Of a DNA stretch of 64,000 nucleotides, positions 16,527-24,786 are shown one piece after another. How positions within the stretch are numbered: the stretch's first letter is position 1; every line of letters starts with the position of its first letter. The notes beneath the pieces are model-generated. The model was not told where the DNA came from. It did not search any database and was given only the letters and a program-made list of their open reading frames with translations. A program made the translations under genes and the position numbers. Origin of the DNA: Allobosea sp. CS1GBMeth4 (GTDB taxonomy: Bacteria > Pseudomonadota > Alphaproteobacteria > Rhizobiales > Beijerinckiaceae); contig NZ_FYAS01000025.1 in NCBI RefSeq assembly GCF_900185715.1, positions 310,001 to 374,000 of the forward strand, read 5' to 3'.

Positions 16527-18917
16527 ATGTCCGACGCTCACCTGTCCGACGCTCCCATGCCAGATCGGGACCGGCGCGAGACCGCCCCGCCGCAGCCCTG
16601 GCCGACCGCGAGGGTGGCGCTGCTGGTCTGCGCCGCCTGGCTCGCTCTGTCCTGGCCCTGGCTCTCCGGCACCGTCACCGTGCCCTGGGACGCCAAGGCG
16701 CATTTCCATCCGCAGCTGCAGTTCCTCGCCAGTGCCCTGCACAAGGGACTGTCGCCGTTCTGGACGCCTTTCGTCTTCTCGGGCTCGCCGCAGGTCGCCG
16801 ATCCGCAATCCCTGATCTTCTCGCCGCCCTTCTTCCTGATCGCCCTCGTCAACCCGGCGCCTGATTTCCGCTGGAGCGACGGCGCCCTGCTCGGCTCGCT
16901 GCTCGTCGGCGCGCTCTGCCTCGTCCTCACTTTCCGCGATCGCGGCTGGCACCCCGCCGGCGCCGTGGTCTGCGCCCTCTCCTTCGCCTTCGGCGCCGCG
17001 GCCGCCTGGCGCATCCAGCATGTCGGGCAGGTGCTGAGCCTGTCCTGTTTCGCGGTGACGCTGCTGCTGCTCTCGCGCGCGCTCGAGCGCGGGTCCTGGC
17101 GCTACGGCTTCGCGGCCGGCCTCGCCGCCGGCTTCATGGTGCTGGGGCGCGACCAGGTCGCGCTGCTCGGCGTCTACGTCCTGACGGGGCTGGTGCTCGC
17201 CGCCATCGCCATGGCCGACAAGCCGCTCGCGGCGCTGCGCGCGAGTTTCATGCCGCTGCTGCTGGGCGCGCTCGGCGCCGCCCTGATCGCGACGGTGCCC
17301 ATCCTGCTCACCGCCGCGCTGGCAGAGGCATCGAACCGGCCGGCGATCGATCTCGCCGGCGCCGGCAAGGGTTCGCTGCATCCGGGCTCGCTGCTGACCG
17401 GGCTGATCGCCAATCTCTATGGCGCCTCCGGGCCGCTGGAGAATTTCTGGGGCCCGCCCAGCCCGGCCTGGGAAAAGCGCTTCGGCCCGCTCGACCTCTA
17501 TCTCGCCCGCAATATGGGCGAGCTCTATCTCGGCCTCCTCCCGTTCCTGCTCGTCGTCGGCGTCGGCATCGTCCGCGGCGCCCTGCTGCGGCGCGAGATC
17601 GTCGCGCTCAGCGCCGCGGCGCTGGTCGTGCTGGTCTATGCGCTCGGCCGCTATACGCCGGGCTTCGCGCTGCTCTTCCATCTGCCGGGCATCGATTTCT
17701 ACCGCCGCCCGGCCGACGCGCTCTTCATCCTCGGCGCGCTGCTCTCGATTCTCGGCGGCTACCTCACCCATCTCGTCCTGACCGACACGGCGCCCCGCCC
17801 ACGCCGCTGGCAGATCGCGCTCGAGATCCTGCTGCTGCTGGCGGCGTTCTGCCTCGCGATCTGGCTGGCCTGGACGGTCGGGCGCCTCCATGTCGCCTTC
17901 GTGCCCCTGGTCACCGCCGGGCTCTGCCTGATGCTGGTCGCGGGCGCGCTGGTCGCGGCGCGCGGGCTCGCCCTGCAGGGCGCCGGCATGACGGCGGCCA
18001 TCGTCCTCGCCGTGGCGATGATCGTCGACCTCGCGGTCAACAACGGCCCGAGCGAGTCCACCGCCCTGCCGGCCGGCCGTTACGAGGTGCTGCGCGCCGA
18101 CAGCGGCAACGAGACCATCGCTTTGCTCAAGCGCGAGACCGCCCGCACCGCCGGTCCCGACCGGCGCGACCGCATCGAGCTCGCCGGCATCGATTTCCAC
18201 TGGCCGAACGCCAGCCTCGTCCACGGGCTCGACAACACGCTCGGCTACAACCCGTTGCGGCTCGGGCTCTACAGTACCGCGACCGGCGCCGGCGACCATG
18301 TCGCCCTGCCCGACCAGCGGACCTTCTCGGCGCTGATGCCGTCCTACCGCTCGCTGCTCGCCGACATGCTCGGCCTGCGCTTCATCGCGACCGGCGTTCC
18401 CGTCGAGCAGATCGACAAGCGGCTGAAGCCGGGCGATCTCGTCCAGATCGCCCGGACGAAGGATGCTTATGTCTACGAGAACCCGCGTGCGCTGCCGCGC
18501 GTGCTCCTCGTCACCGAGGCGCAGGCGGCCGATTTCGGCGCCATCCTGACGAGCGGGCAATGGCCTGCCGGATTCGACCCGCGCCGCACGATCCTCCTCG
18601 ACAAGGCGCCGCCGCCCGTGCCCACCGGCCCGGCCCAGGCCGGCAGCGTCCGCATCCGCAATTACGGCACCACCGAGGTGCTGCTCGACGTCGACGCGCC
18701 GCGCGGCGGCTTCGTCGTGCTGAACGATGTCTGGCAGCCCTGGTGGCAGGTCGAGGTCGACGGCGGGCCGGCCGAGCTCCTGCGTGCCAACGTGATCTTC
18801 CGCGCCGTCAGGGTGCCGCCCGGCCGCTCGACGGTGCGCTTCGTCTTCCGCCCGCTCGAGGGCCTCTTTCACGCCATCGGCGAGCGCATCCGCAAGGCGA
18901 ACCCGCCGCCGGTGTGA
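16527..18917 (+). CDS. Large multi-pass membrane protein (YfhO-like)
   Basis: 796 residues: a long membrane portion (roughly residues 28-500, about 11-13 segments) followed by a soluble C-terminal region of about 270 residues. The C-terminal end has 'VLNDVWQPWWQVEVDGGPAELLRANVIFRAVRVPPG', a beta-rich block (cited here in part) characteristic of YfhO/GT-C-like proteins that modify cell-surface polymers with sugars. The first periplasmic loop has an acidic 'WDAKAHFHP' as in GT-C enzymes. It follows ribA by 31 bp but is functionally unrelated. A polyprenol-phosphate-sugar-dependent transferase is likely; the acceptor is unknown. Confidence 0.8.
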   Translation: MSDAHLSDAPMPDRDRRETAPPQPWPTARVALLVCAAWLALSWPWLSGTVTVPWDAKAHFHPQLQFLASALHKGLSPFWTPFVFSGSPQVADPQSLIFSPPFFLIALVNPAPDFRWSDGALLGSLLVGALCLVLTFRDRGWHPAGAVVCALSFAFGAAAAWRIQHVGQVLSLSCFAVTLLLLSRALERGSWRYGFAAGLAAGFMVLGRDQVALLGVYVLTGLVLAAIAMADKPLAALRASFMPLLLGALGAALIATVPILLTAALAEASNRPAIDLAGAGKGSLHPGSLLTGLIANLYGASGPLENFWGPPSPAWEKRFGPLDLYLARNMGELYLGLLPFLLVVGVGIVRGALLRREIVALSAAALVVLVYALGRYTPGFALLFHLPGIDFYRRPADALFILGALLSILGGYLTHLVLTDTAPRPRRWQIALEILLLLAAFCLAIWLAWTVGRLHVAFVPLVTAGLCLMLVAGALVAARGLALQGAGMTAAIVLAVAMIVDLAVNNGPSESTALPAGRYEVLRADSGNETIALLKRETARTAGPDRRDRIELAGIDFHWPNASLVHGLDNTLGYNPLRLGLYSTATGAGDHVALPDQRTFSALMPSYRSLLADMLGLRFIATGVPVEQIDKRLKPGDLVQIARTKDAYVYENPRALPRVLLVTEAQAADFGAILTSGQWPAGFDPRRTILLDKAPPPVPTGPAQAGSVRIRNYGTTEVLLDVDAPRGGFVVLNDVWQPWWQVEVDGGPAELLRANVIFRAVRVPPGRSTVRFVFRPLEGLFHAIGERIRKANPPPV

Positions 18918-18960
18918 AAAGTCCGTTTCCAGCGAGTGATCGTGAATGGGCCGGCGCGCG

Positions 18961-19108
18961 CTCTCCCCTCTCCCCTTGCGGGAGAGGGCTAGGGTGAGGG
19001 GTCTCGCGACGACTGCCGCAATCCCAACGGGCCATGGCCAGAACCTTCAAGACCTGGACGACCCCTCATCCGGCCCTTCGGGCCACCTTCTCCCGCAAGG
19101 GGAGAAGG
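18961..19108. repeat. RIME-like mosaic palindrome, copy 2
   Basis: Second copy of the element at 12562-12698, with arms CTCCCCTTGCGGGAGAGGG and CTTCTCCCGCAAGGGGAG, the inner GAGGGGTCTCGCG stretch and a GGCCCTTCGGGCC hairpin. Again it separates two convergent genes, a typical position for mosaic repeats of this order. Confidence 0.85.
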
Positions 19109-19140
19109 GAGGCGGCCCTAGGGGCCCCCCCGGAATAACG

Positions 19141-20001
19141 TCAGCCCAGCGCCGCCATCGCCGCGACCGGCAGCGGCCGATGCGCCGCCAGCACGCGGGC
19201 GAGACCGTCGGGCACGACCGCACCGTCGCGGATGGTCTCGTCGCGATGGATGCCGCCGGCGATGAACAGGCTGTCGAAGCCCATCATCTTCGCGCCGGCC
19301 AGGTCGGTGCGCACCGCGTCGCCGATGACGAGCACCCGGGCGGAATCGACCTCGCGTCCATCGCGCGCCTCCCGCGCGGCCGCGAGCGCGAGGTCATAGG
19401 CCGGGCGATGCGGCTTGCCGGCCCAGGCGACATGGCCGCCGAGCTCCTCGTAGATCGTCGCCAGCGCCCCGGCGCAGGGCAGGAGGTCATGGCCGACATG
19501 GACGACGAGGTCGGGATTGCCGCAGATGAAGGGCAGGCCACGCGCCGCGAAACGCGACAGCAGCGGCCGGTACTGCTCCGGCTGCTCCTTGCGGTAATCG
19601 TTGAGCTCGGTCGCGACGACGAACTCGGCCTCGTCTTCGCCGACCAGCGCGATGTCGAATCCCTCGAACACAGCGAGGTCGCGGTGCTCGCCGATATGAT
19701 AGGCCTTGCGCAGATGCGTCCCGGCGATCAGAGCCCGCGTCACGTCGCCGGAGGTGACCAGCCGGTCCCAGGCGGCGCGCGGCACGCGCTTTTCGGCGAG
19801 CACGCCGGCGACCTGCGCCGAGGGCCCGGGCGCGTTCGAGAGCAGCACCACCGTGCCGCCGCCTTCGCGATAGCGCATCAGGGCCTCGCAGGCCGGCCCG
19901 AGCGCCAGCACGCCGTCATGCACGACGCCCCAGACGTCGCTGATCAGCACGTCGTAGCGGGCGAGCAGCGCACCCGCTTCGGTCAGGACCGGAACGCTCA
20001 T
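19141..20001 (-). CDS. HAD-superfamily hydrolase, TIGR01459-type (NagD-like)
   Basis: 286-residue haloacid dehalogenase-superfamily phosphatase. The nucleophile motif reads 'LISDVWGVVHDG': the first Asp is present, but the usual second Asp (D-x-D) is Trp, which is typical of the TIGR01459 subgroup. 'VVLLSNAPGPS' is motif II, 'WAGKPHRPAYDLAL' supplies the Lys, and 'VLVIGDAVRTDLAGAKMMG' the acidic motif III. Its start overlaps the stop of the sugar kinase (ATGA, 19998-20001), so the pair probably work on related sugar phosphates. Confidence 0.87.
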   Translation of the reverse strand: MSVPVLTEAGALLARYDVLISDVWGVVHDGVLALGPACEALMRYREGGGTVVLLSNAPGPSAQVAGVLAEKRVPRAAWDRLVTSGDVTRALIAGTHLRKAYHIGEHRDLAVFEGFDIALVGEDEAEFVVATELNDYRKEQPEQYRPLLSRFAARGLPFICGNPDLVVHVGHDLLPCAGALATIYEELGGHVAWAGKPHRPAYDLALAAAREARDGREVDSARVLVIGDAVRTDLAGAKMMGFDSLFIAGGIHRDETIRDGAVVPDGLARVLAAHRPLPVAAMAALG

Positions 20002-20933
20002 GCCCGGCCGGCCGCCTCTTGCGCCATGCGCGCCTCGACCTCGGCCCGGCGCGGCAGCGGCGCCACCGCGCCATAGCCCCGCGTCGAGAGCGCCGCCGCG
20101 ACATTGGCATAGGCGCCGGCCGCGAAGGCATCGCCCGTGCGGATGTATTCGGCAAGGAAAGCGCCGTCATAGCAGTCGCCGGCGCCGGTCGCGTCGATCG
20201 CCTCGACCTTGATCGGCACGAAGCGCCGGCGTTCGTCCTGCGTCGCCACCAGCGAGCCCTCGTGGCCGAGCGTCAGCGCCACGACCCTGGCGCCGAGCGC
20301 GAGATAGAAATCCACGATGGCGTCGGGCTGCTCCAACCCGGTCAGCAGCTTCGCATCGCCGTCGCCCGGCAGGACGATGTCCGCCATCGCGCAGGCGGCA
20401 TGGATGATCGCCCGCGCCCGCGTCAGCGGCCAGAGCTTCAGCCGCAGATTGGTGTCATAGGCGGTCGGCACACCGTTCTCCCGCGCCGTCGCGAACGCCT
20501 CGAACACCGCATCGCAGGCGCTGGCCGAGATCGCCTGGCTGATGCCCGAGGCCTGGATCACCTTGGCCGAGGCGATCAGCTCCTTCGGCAATTGCGCCGG
20601 GCCGTAGAGGCTCGCGGCCGAGCCGGCGCGCAGATAGGAGAAGACATGGCCCTGCGGGCCGTGGGCGACGAAATAGAGCCCTGTCGGCGCGGTCGGGTGC
20701 GTCGAGACATGGGCATCGTCGACGCCTTCCTGCGCCCACAGCGTCCTGAAGGAGCGGCCCGGCTCGTCATCGCCCAGCGCTCCGACATAGGCGACGCTCG
20801 CCCCCTGCCGCGCCGCCGCGATCGCGCAATTCGAGGTGTCGCCGCCATGGCCGAAGCGATAAGCGCCGGCTTCGCCCCGCGTCGCGTTGAACTCGCCGAG
20901 CGGCTCGCCGATGCAAACGATATCCGTCATCAT
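19998..20933 (-). CDS. PfkB-family sugar kinase (2-keto-3-deoxygluconate kinase-like)
   Basis: 311-residue ribokinase-fold carbohydrate kinase. N-terminal sugar site 'VCIGEPLGEFNAT' and 'GGDTSNCAIAAAR', and the PfkB C-terminal signature 'DATGAGDCYDGAF' with the catalytic Asp. The N-terminal 'GE..GEF' and 'GGDTSN' pattern is the one seen in 2-keto-3-deoxygluconate kinases, so KdgK is my best guess; fructokinase-like activity is the alternative. Upstream start ATGs are doubled (20933 and 20930). Coupled to the HAD phosphatase gene by a 4-bp overlap. Confidence 0.85.
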   Translation of the reverse strand: MMTDIVCIGEPLGEFNATRGEAGAYRFGHGGDTSNCAIAAARQGASVAYVGALGDDEPGRSFRTLWAQEGVDDAHVSTHPTAPTGLYFVAHGPQGHVFSYLRAGSAASLYGPAQLPKELIASAKVIQASGISQAISASACDAVFEAFATARENGVPTAYDTNLRLKLWPLTRARAIIHAACAMADIVLPGDGDAKLLTGLEQPDAIVDFYLALGARVVALTLGHEGSLVATQDERRRFVPIKVEAIDATGAGDCYDGAFLAEYIRTGDAFAAGAYANVAAALSTRGYGAVAPLPRRAEVEARMAQEAAGRA

Positions 20934-20976
20934 CCCAACCGAAGTCGCCGGCCGCCAACGCGGCCGCCCCCTTCCC

Positions 20977-21002
20977 TAGAGCATGTTCGGCGAAAGTGGA
21001 AA
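20977..21002. repeat. One arm of the AGAGCATG intergenic repeat
   Basis: TAGAGCATG followed by GCGAAAGTGGAAA, matching one arm of the palindrome at 31265-31316 (read on the minus strand there). Only the single arm is present, between the coiled-coil gene and the kinase gene, so it seems to be a solo or truncated copy of a family widespread in Hyphomicrobiales. Confidence 0.6.
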
Positions 21003-21021
21003 GGCTCTGCCGGCCGGGCGG

Positions 21022-22269
21022 CTATTCCGCCGCCTCGCGGCTTTCGGAAGCCACCAGCAGCGCATCGGCGAGGCGGACGATCTCCTGGCGCAGGGCGGCC
21101 TCGCCCGCTGCCTTGCCGCCGCTCTGCCGGCGCAGCGAGGCGAGCTCGCGCTTGAGCCCGGCCCTGTCGGCCCGCGCCTGATCGCGCGCGCCCTGGACGG
21201 TGCCGAGCTCGGCATGCAGAGCCTCGACCATCTCGTCGCGCTCGCGCAAGGCTTCGTGATGCGCCGCCTCCGCCACCGCCGCATGCTCCTTCAGGCGCGC
21301 CTCCGTCGCAGCGGCGGCCGCGATCCTGTCCTCCAGCGCCTTGATCCGCGCCAGCGCTTCGGCATGCGCGGCGGATGCCTGCATTGCGGCCGCCTCCTGT
21401 CGTGCGATTTCGGCACCGAGCTTGACGGCGCTGGCGTCGGCCGCGCGCAAGGCCGCTTCGGCTTCGGTCGCGCGCGTCAGGAGGGCGTCGGCGCGCAATC
21501 TCTCGCTGTCGCGCTCCACCTTGAGGGCGGAGAGCGCCGTGCGTGCCTCGGCGAGCGCCATCTCGGCCGTGGTCAGCTTCGCCGAGAGATCGTCGCGCTC
21601 GCCCTCCAGCCTGAGCCGCAGCGTGCCCGCTTCGACCAGGGCGACACGCTGCGCATCATGCTCGCCGTTCAGCGTCGAGAGCGCCTTGTCGCTTTCCGCC
21701 AGCCTGGCTTCCAGTCTGGTGTGAGCGGCCCTGAGCTCGGCGAGCTCCTGGCTGCGTGCGGCCAGATCCGCCGAGCTGCCGCTCAGCGCGTGGCGGGTCT
21801 CGGCGAGTTGCGCCTCGACGGCGGCGAGGTCGGCGATACGCTCCGCGAGCGCCGCCTGCGTCGCCTGATGGCCGGCGCTCTCGCCGGCCAGCGCTTCGCG
21901 CGTCTCGGCCAGCTCGTTCGCCGTCCGCTCCAGCTCCGCCTCCAGCGCCGCGATCCGCCGCGCACCCTCGGCGAGCTCGCCTTCCAGCCGCCCGATCGTC
22001 ATGTCGCGCCGGCCGATCTCGCTCATCGCGCCGGCCCTGGCAGCAAAGCCGCTCTCGGCCTTCTGCTCCAGGGCGCGCTCGCGGATCGCCAGCTCGGCGC
22101 GCAGATGGTCGCGGTCGGCGGCGATCTCGGCGAGGGAGAGGGGAAACGCGGCTTCGGCGCGCCGCCGCGCCAGCCGATCGGCCCGGCGGCTCAGTGCCGG
22201 CAGCGCCGACAGGGCGAGCAGGCTGGCCGACAGGAAGCCGAGCGCGACGAGCATGACGGCTTCGATCAA
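21022..22269 (-). CDS. Membrane-anchored long coiled-coil protein, unknown function
   Basis: 415 residues. One N-terminal membrane segment ('VMLVALGFLSASLLALSALPAL', residues 5-26, partly cited) is followed by almost 380 residues of Ala/Glu/Leu/Arg-rich heptads with few breaks, predicted to form a continuous coiled coil on the cytosolic side. No catalytic domain is recognisable. The layout recalls RmuC-less or Smc-like membrane-tethered rods that organise envelope or chromosome positioning, but low complexity makes any family call unsafe. It lies 88 bp upstream of the kinase gene and may be separately transcribed. Confidence 0.72.
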   Translation of the reverse strand: MIEAVMLVALGFLSASLLALSALPALSRRADRLARRRAEAAFPLSLAEIAADRDHLRAELAIRERALEQKAESGFAARAGAMSEIGRRDMTIGRLEGELAEGARRIAALEAELERTANELAETREALAGESAGHQATQAALAERIADLAAVEAQLAETRHALSGSSADLAARSQELAELRAAHTRLEARLAESDKALSTLNGEHDAQRVALVEAGTLRLRLEGERDDLSAKLTTAEMALAEARTALSALKVERDSERLRADALLTRATEAEAALRAADASAVKLGAEIARQEAAAMQASAAHAEALARIKALEDRIAAAAATEARLKEHAAVAEAAHHEALRERDEMVEALHAELGTVQGARDQARADRAGLKRELASLRRQSGGKAAGEAALRQEIVRLADALLVASESREAAE

Positions 22270-22354
22270 GGCGGGACGGCTCCAGTTTCAGCGATCAGCC
22301 CCGGTCAGGCTGCCATGCCTTGCAAGATAAGACCAGCAGCACCGGATTATCAGA

Positions 22355-22927
22355 TCAGAACGGGTTCCAGGTCGCTTCCGGCGTGAATTTCAGGTAGCCG
22401 AGATTGACGCCGAGCCGCCAGCCGACGCCGGTGCGGATCGGGACGACCATCACGCCCCCGGCCGTCAGCGCGGTGAAGCCGAAGCCCCCGACGAAATAGA
22501 CCGAGCCGTCGACGCCGGCGAAACGCTGATAGAGCGCGCCGACGCTCGGCAGGTTGTAGACCAGCATCATGGTGCGCGCGCCGTCGCCGCCGAAATCGAA
22601 GCCGACCGACGGCCCCTGCCAGAACACCTTGCGGTCGCCGGCGTTGCGGGTGAACAGCGTGCCCTCGCCATAGCGCAGCCCGCCGACGAAAGCGCCGGAC
22701 GCCTCCTGGCCGAGCACATAGCCGTTCGGCTCGCCCCAGCGGCGCACCGCCTCTTCGATCGTCAGGGCGAGGCCGCGCGAGACGTTGCCGAAGAACTGGT
22801 GGCCGGAAGTGACCAGCTCGTTCTGCGAGAAAGACCGCTCGCCCTGCTGGGCGGCGACGGGACCTGCTGCCAGGCCCGCGCCGAGCAGCAGGGCGCTGGC
22901 GAGCAGGGTGCGGCGGGTAAGGTTCAT
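22355..22927 (-). CDS. DUF1134 envelope-integrity protein (EipA-like)
   Basis: 190-residue exported protein with a Tat-like or Sec signal ('TRRTLLASALLLGAG', cleavage near 'VAAQQ'). The mature part is a DUF1134 domain: 'SGAFVGGLRYGEGTLFTRNAGD', 'FWQGPSVGFDFGGDGAR' (cited in part), 'LYQRFAGVDGSVYFVGGFG' and 'GVGWRLGVNLGYLKF'. EipA of Brucella and its Caulobacter homologue act in the periplasm in cell-envelope stability. GGAG lies about 9 bp before the ATG at 22927. Divergent from the YHS gene across 184 bp. Confidence 0.87.
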   Translation of the reverse strand: MNLTRRTLLASALLLGAGLAAGPVAAQQGERSFSQNELVTSGHQFFGNVSRGLALTIEEAVRRWGEPNGYVLGQEASGAFVGGLRYGEGTLFTRNAGDRKVFWQGPSVGFDFGGDGARTMMLVYNLPSVGALYQRFAGVDGSVYFVGGFGFTALTAGGVMVVPIRTGVGWRLGVNLGYLKFTPEATWNPF

Positions 22928-23111
22928 CTCATCGTCTCCAGGCAAGCGCCGGGCATTGGGCATTCGGCCTCCTGCCGGGAACGGCGTCGACGGCATGTCG
23001 CGCGAATCCGCGCGATCACAGTAACCTCCTGGATACGCTGGATGTGTATCCAACCGGTGAACTGCGGCGCAGGACGCGACGCAACGCGACTCGGACCAAG
23101 GATTGGTGGCG

Positions 23112-23630
23112 ATGAAGGCCGCAGCAAGGCATGCCGGGATCACCCTCGCCGGTGTCGGACTGTGCTGCATCCTGCCCCTCTCGGCCGCGCTGAGCCAGGC
23201 TTCGACCCTGCCGCCCGGCCTGCCCGATCTGCCGGGCGTCGGCGAGACCATGCTGCGCGACCGCCACTCCGGGCTGGCGCTCTCCGGCTTCGATCCCGTC
23301 GCCTATTTCATCGACAATGCCCCGGTGCCGGGCCTGTCGGACTACGAGCTGATCCGCGACGGAGCGGTCTGGCGCTTCGCCAGCGCCGCCAATCGCGATG
23401 CCTTCGTCGAGGCTCCGGAGGTGTATACGCCGCGCTTCGGCGGCTTCGACGCCAGCGGCGTCGCGGAAGGGCTCGCGATCGACGCCGATCCGCGCCGTTT
23501 CGCGGTCATCGGGGCCCGGCTCTACTTCTTCCGCAGCGACGAGAACCGCCGGCGCTTTCTCGCCGAAGCCGCCCTGCGGTCCAGGGCCCAGGAACGCTGG
23601 CAGGTGGTGGCCCCGCTGATCGCGCGCTGA
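23112..23630 (+). CDS. Exported YHS-domain protein
   Basis: 172 residues: signal peptide (residues 1-30, 'LAGVGLCCILPLSAALSQA') then a YHS domain with 'GFDPVAYFIDN', 'WRFASAANRDAFVEAPEVYTP' (one residue over the usual spacing) and 'RFGGFDASGVAEGL'. YHS domains are thought to bind metal, but the usual Cys of the 'YGGYCA' motif is Asp here ('FGGFDA'), so metal binding is doubtful. Function unknown. The ATG at 23112 avoids a weaker TTG 9 bp upstream. Confidence 0.8.
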   Translation: MKAAARHAGITLAGVGLCCILPLSAALSQASTLPPGLPDLPGVGETMLRDRHSGLALSGFDPVAYFIDNAPVPGLSDYELIRDGAVWRFASAANRDAFVEAPEVYTPRFGGFDASGVAEGLAIDADPRRFAVIGARLYFFRSDENRRRFLAEAALRSRAQERWQVVAPLIAR

Positions 23631-23669
23631 GCCGCCCCGCGGCGCCGAGCGCGTCCGGCGAGAGCGGAG

Positions 23670-24512
23670 TCAGCAGCGGCAGGTTTCGGCCTTTTGGATC
23701 GCGAGCCGTGCCAGCCTTTCGCAGCTGGCGGCGACGAAAGGCGGATTGCGGAAATCGCGCCCCCTCTCGCCATAGCGCGGCACCTTGCCGTCGAGGGTCA
23801 GCACGACGCCTCCGGCCGCGCTGAGGATCGCGTCGCCGGCAGCGATGTCCCATTCCATCGTGGTGCCGCCGCGCACATGCAGATCGGCCTCGCCGCTGGC
23901 GATCAGCCCGAACTTCACGGCCGACGACACCGGCGCGCCGTCGCCCTTCGCGAGCGCGGCCGTGACGCCGGCGCTGACCGTGTCGCCGTGGAAGCGGCTC
24001 ACCAGCATCCGCGGGCCGTCCGCCGGCTCCGCCCTGACATGCACCTGCCGCGGCGCACCGTGCGGCGTGACGTCGGCATCGAGCGCCTGAACGAAGCTCC
24101 GGTCGCCGCCATACCAGAGCCGGCCGATTCCCGGCGCCGCGATCGCCCCGGCGAGCGGCCGGCCGGCGCGGATCGCCGCGATGGCGACGCAATAGCTGTC
24201 GCCGGAGGCGAGGAATTCGCGGGTGCCGTCGAGCGGATCGAGCAGGATGAAGACCTCGGCCGGCGCGATTTCCTCGACGCTCTCCTCGCTGATCACCGGA
24301 AGGCCCGGCAGCAGCTCCGCCAGAGCCTGCTTCGCGGCGGCGTCGGCGGCGAGGTCGGCGGAGCAGACCGGCGTGCCATCCGCCTTGAGCCTGGCGTCGC
24401 GGGCCGCCCGCTTCGCCAGCAGCACGGCGGCCGCGCGCCGCGCCGCCTCGCCGAGCGTGCGTGCGAGCCCGTCCCGGTCGGTCAGGCGCGGATCGTCATG
24501 AGCGGTGGCCAT
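23670..24512 (-). CDS. cysQ: 3'(2'),5'-bisphosphate nucleotidase (CysQ)
   Basis: 280-residue inositol-monophosphatase-superfamily enzyme that removes the 3' phosphate from PAP/PAPS and so supports sulfate assimilation. Lithium-sensitive phosphatase motifs: 'PVISEES' (Glu of motif A), 'ILLDPLDGTREFLASGD' (DxDGT), and 'TMEWDIAAGDAIL' (WD-AA-D). Three terminal cysteines-rich residues 'ETCRC' are unusual. The ATG at 24512 gives a standard length. Inositol monophosphatase is the alternative, but the 'DPLDGTREF' form favours CysQ. Confidence 0.88.
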   Translation of the reverse strand: MATAHDDPRLTDRDGLARTLGEAARRAAAVLLAKRAARDARLKADGTPVCSADLAADAAAKQALAELLPGLPVISEESVEEIAPAEVFILLDPLDGTREFLASGDSYCVAIAAIRAGRPLAGAIAAPGIGRLWYGGDRSFVQALDADVTPHGAPRQVHVRAEPADGPRMLVSRFHGDTVSAGVTAALAKGDGAPVSSAVKFGLIASGEADLHVRGGTTMEWDIAAGDAILSAAGGVVLTLDGKVPRYGERGRDFRNPPFVAASCERLARLAIQKAETCRC

Positions 24513-24695
24513 GTTCCGAACCCGTCTCGCCGGCGCCGTGTGCCATTGCGATGCGACTGCCGGGCGGCGCCTCCGGCGATATCCACCCCTTAGCTAGTCC
24601 ATGCCGGGTCAAAGAAAAAGCCGGCGCGCCTTCTGGCGGCCATCTTGCCCCGTCATGCCCGCTTGGGCAGCGCGAACCGGGCCCGTGCGGGGGCT

Positions 24696-24705
24696 ATGGT
24701 TAACC
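24696..24705. promoter_or_regulatory. Putative CtrA half-site pair upstream of chpT
   Basis: ATGGTTAACC contains TTAACCAT on the minus strand and a palindromic GGTTAACC core, 82 bp upstream of the chpT ATG. TTAACCAT is the documented CtrA half-site. Placement suggests CtrA feedback on chpT; binding is not shown. Confidence 0.5.
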
Positions 24706-24786
24706 AGCTGCAAACCAGCCTGGCGCATGCTGCGCCACCGACATGGGCGCGCACCGCCCTGATTCTCTTGATCGCAGGACCGGATC

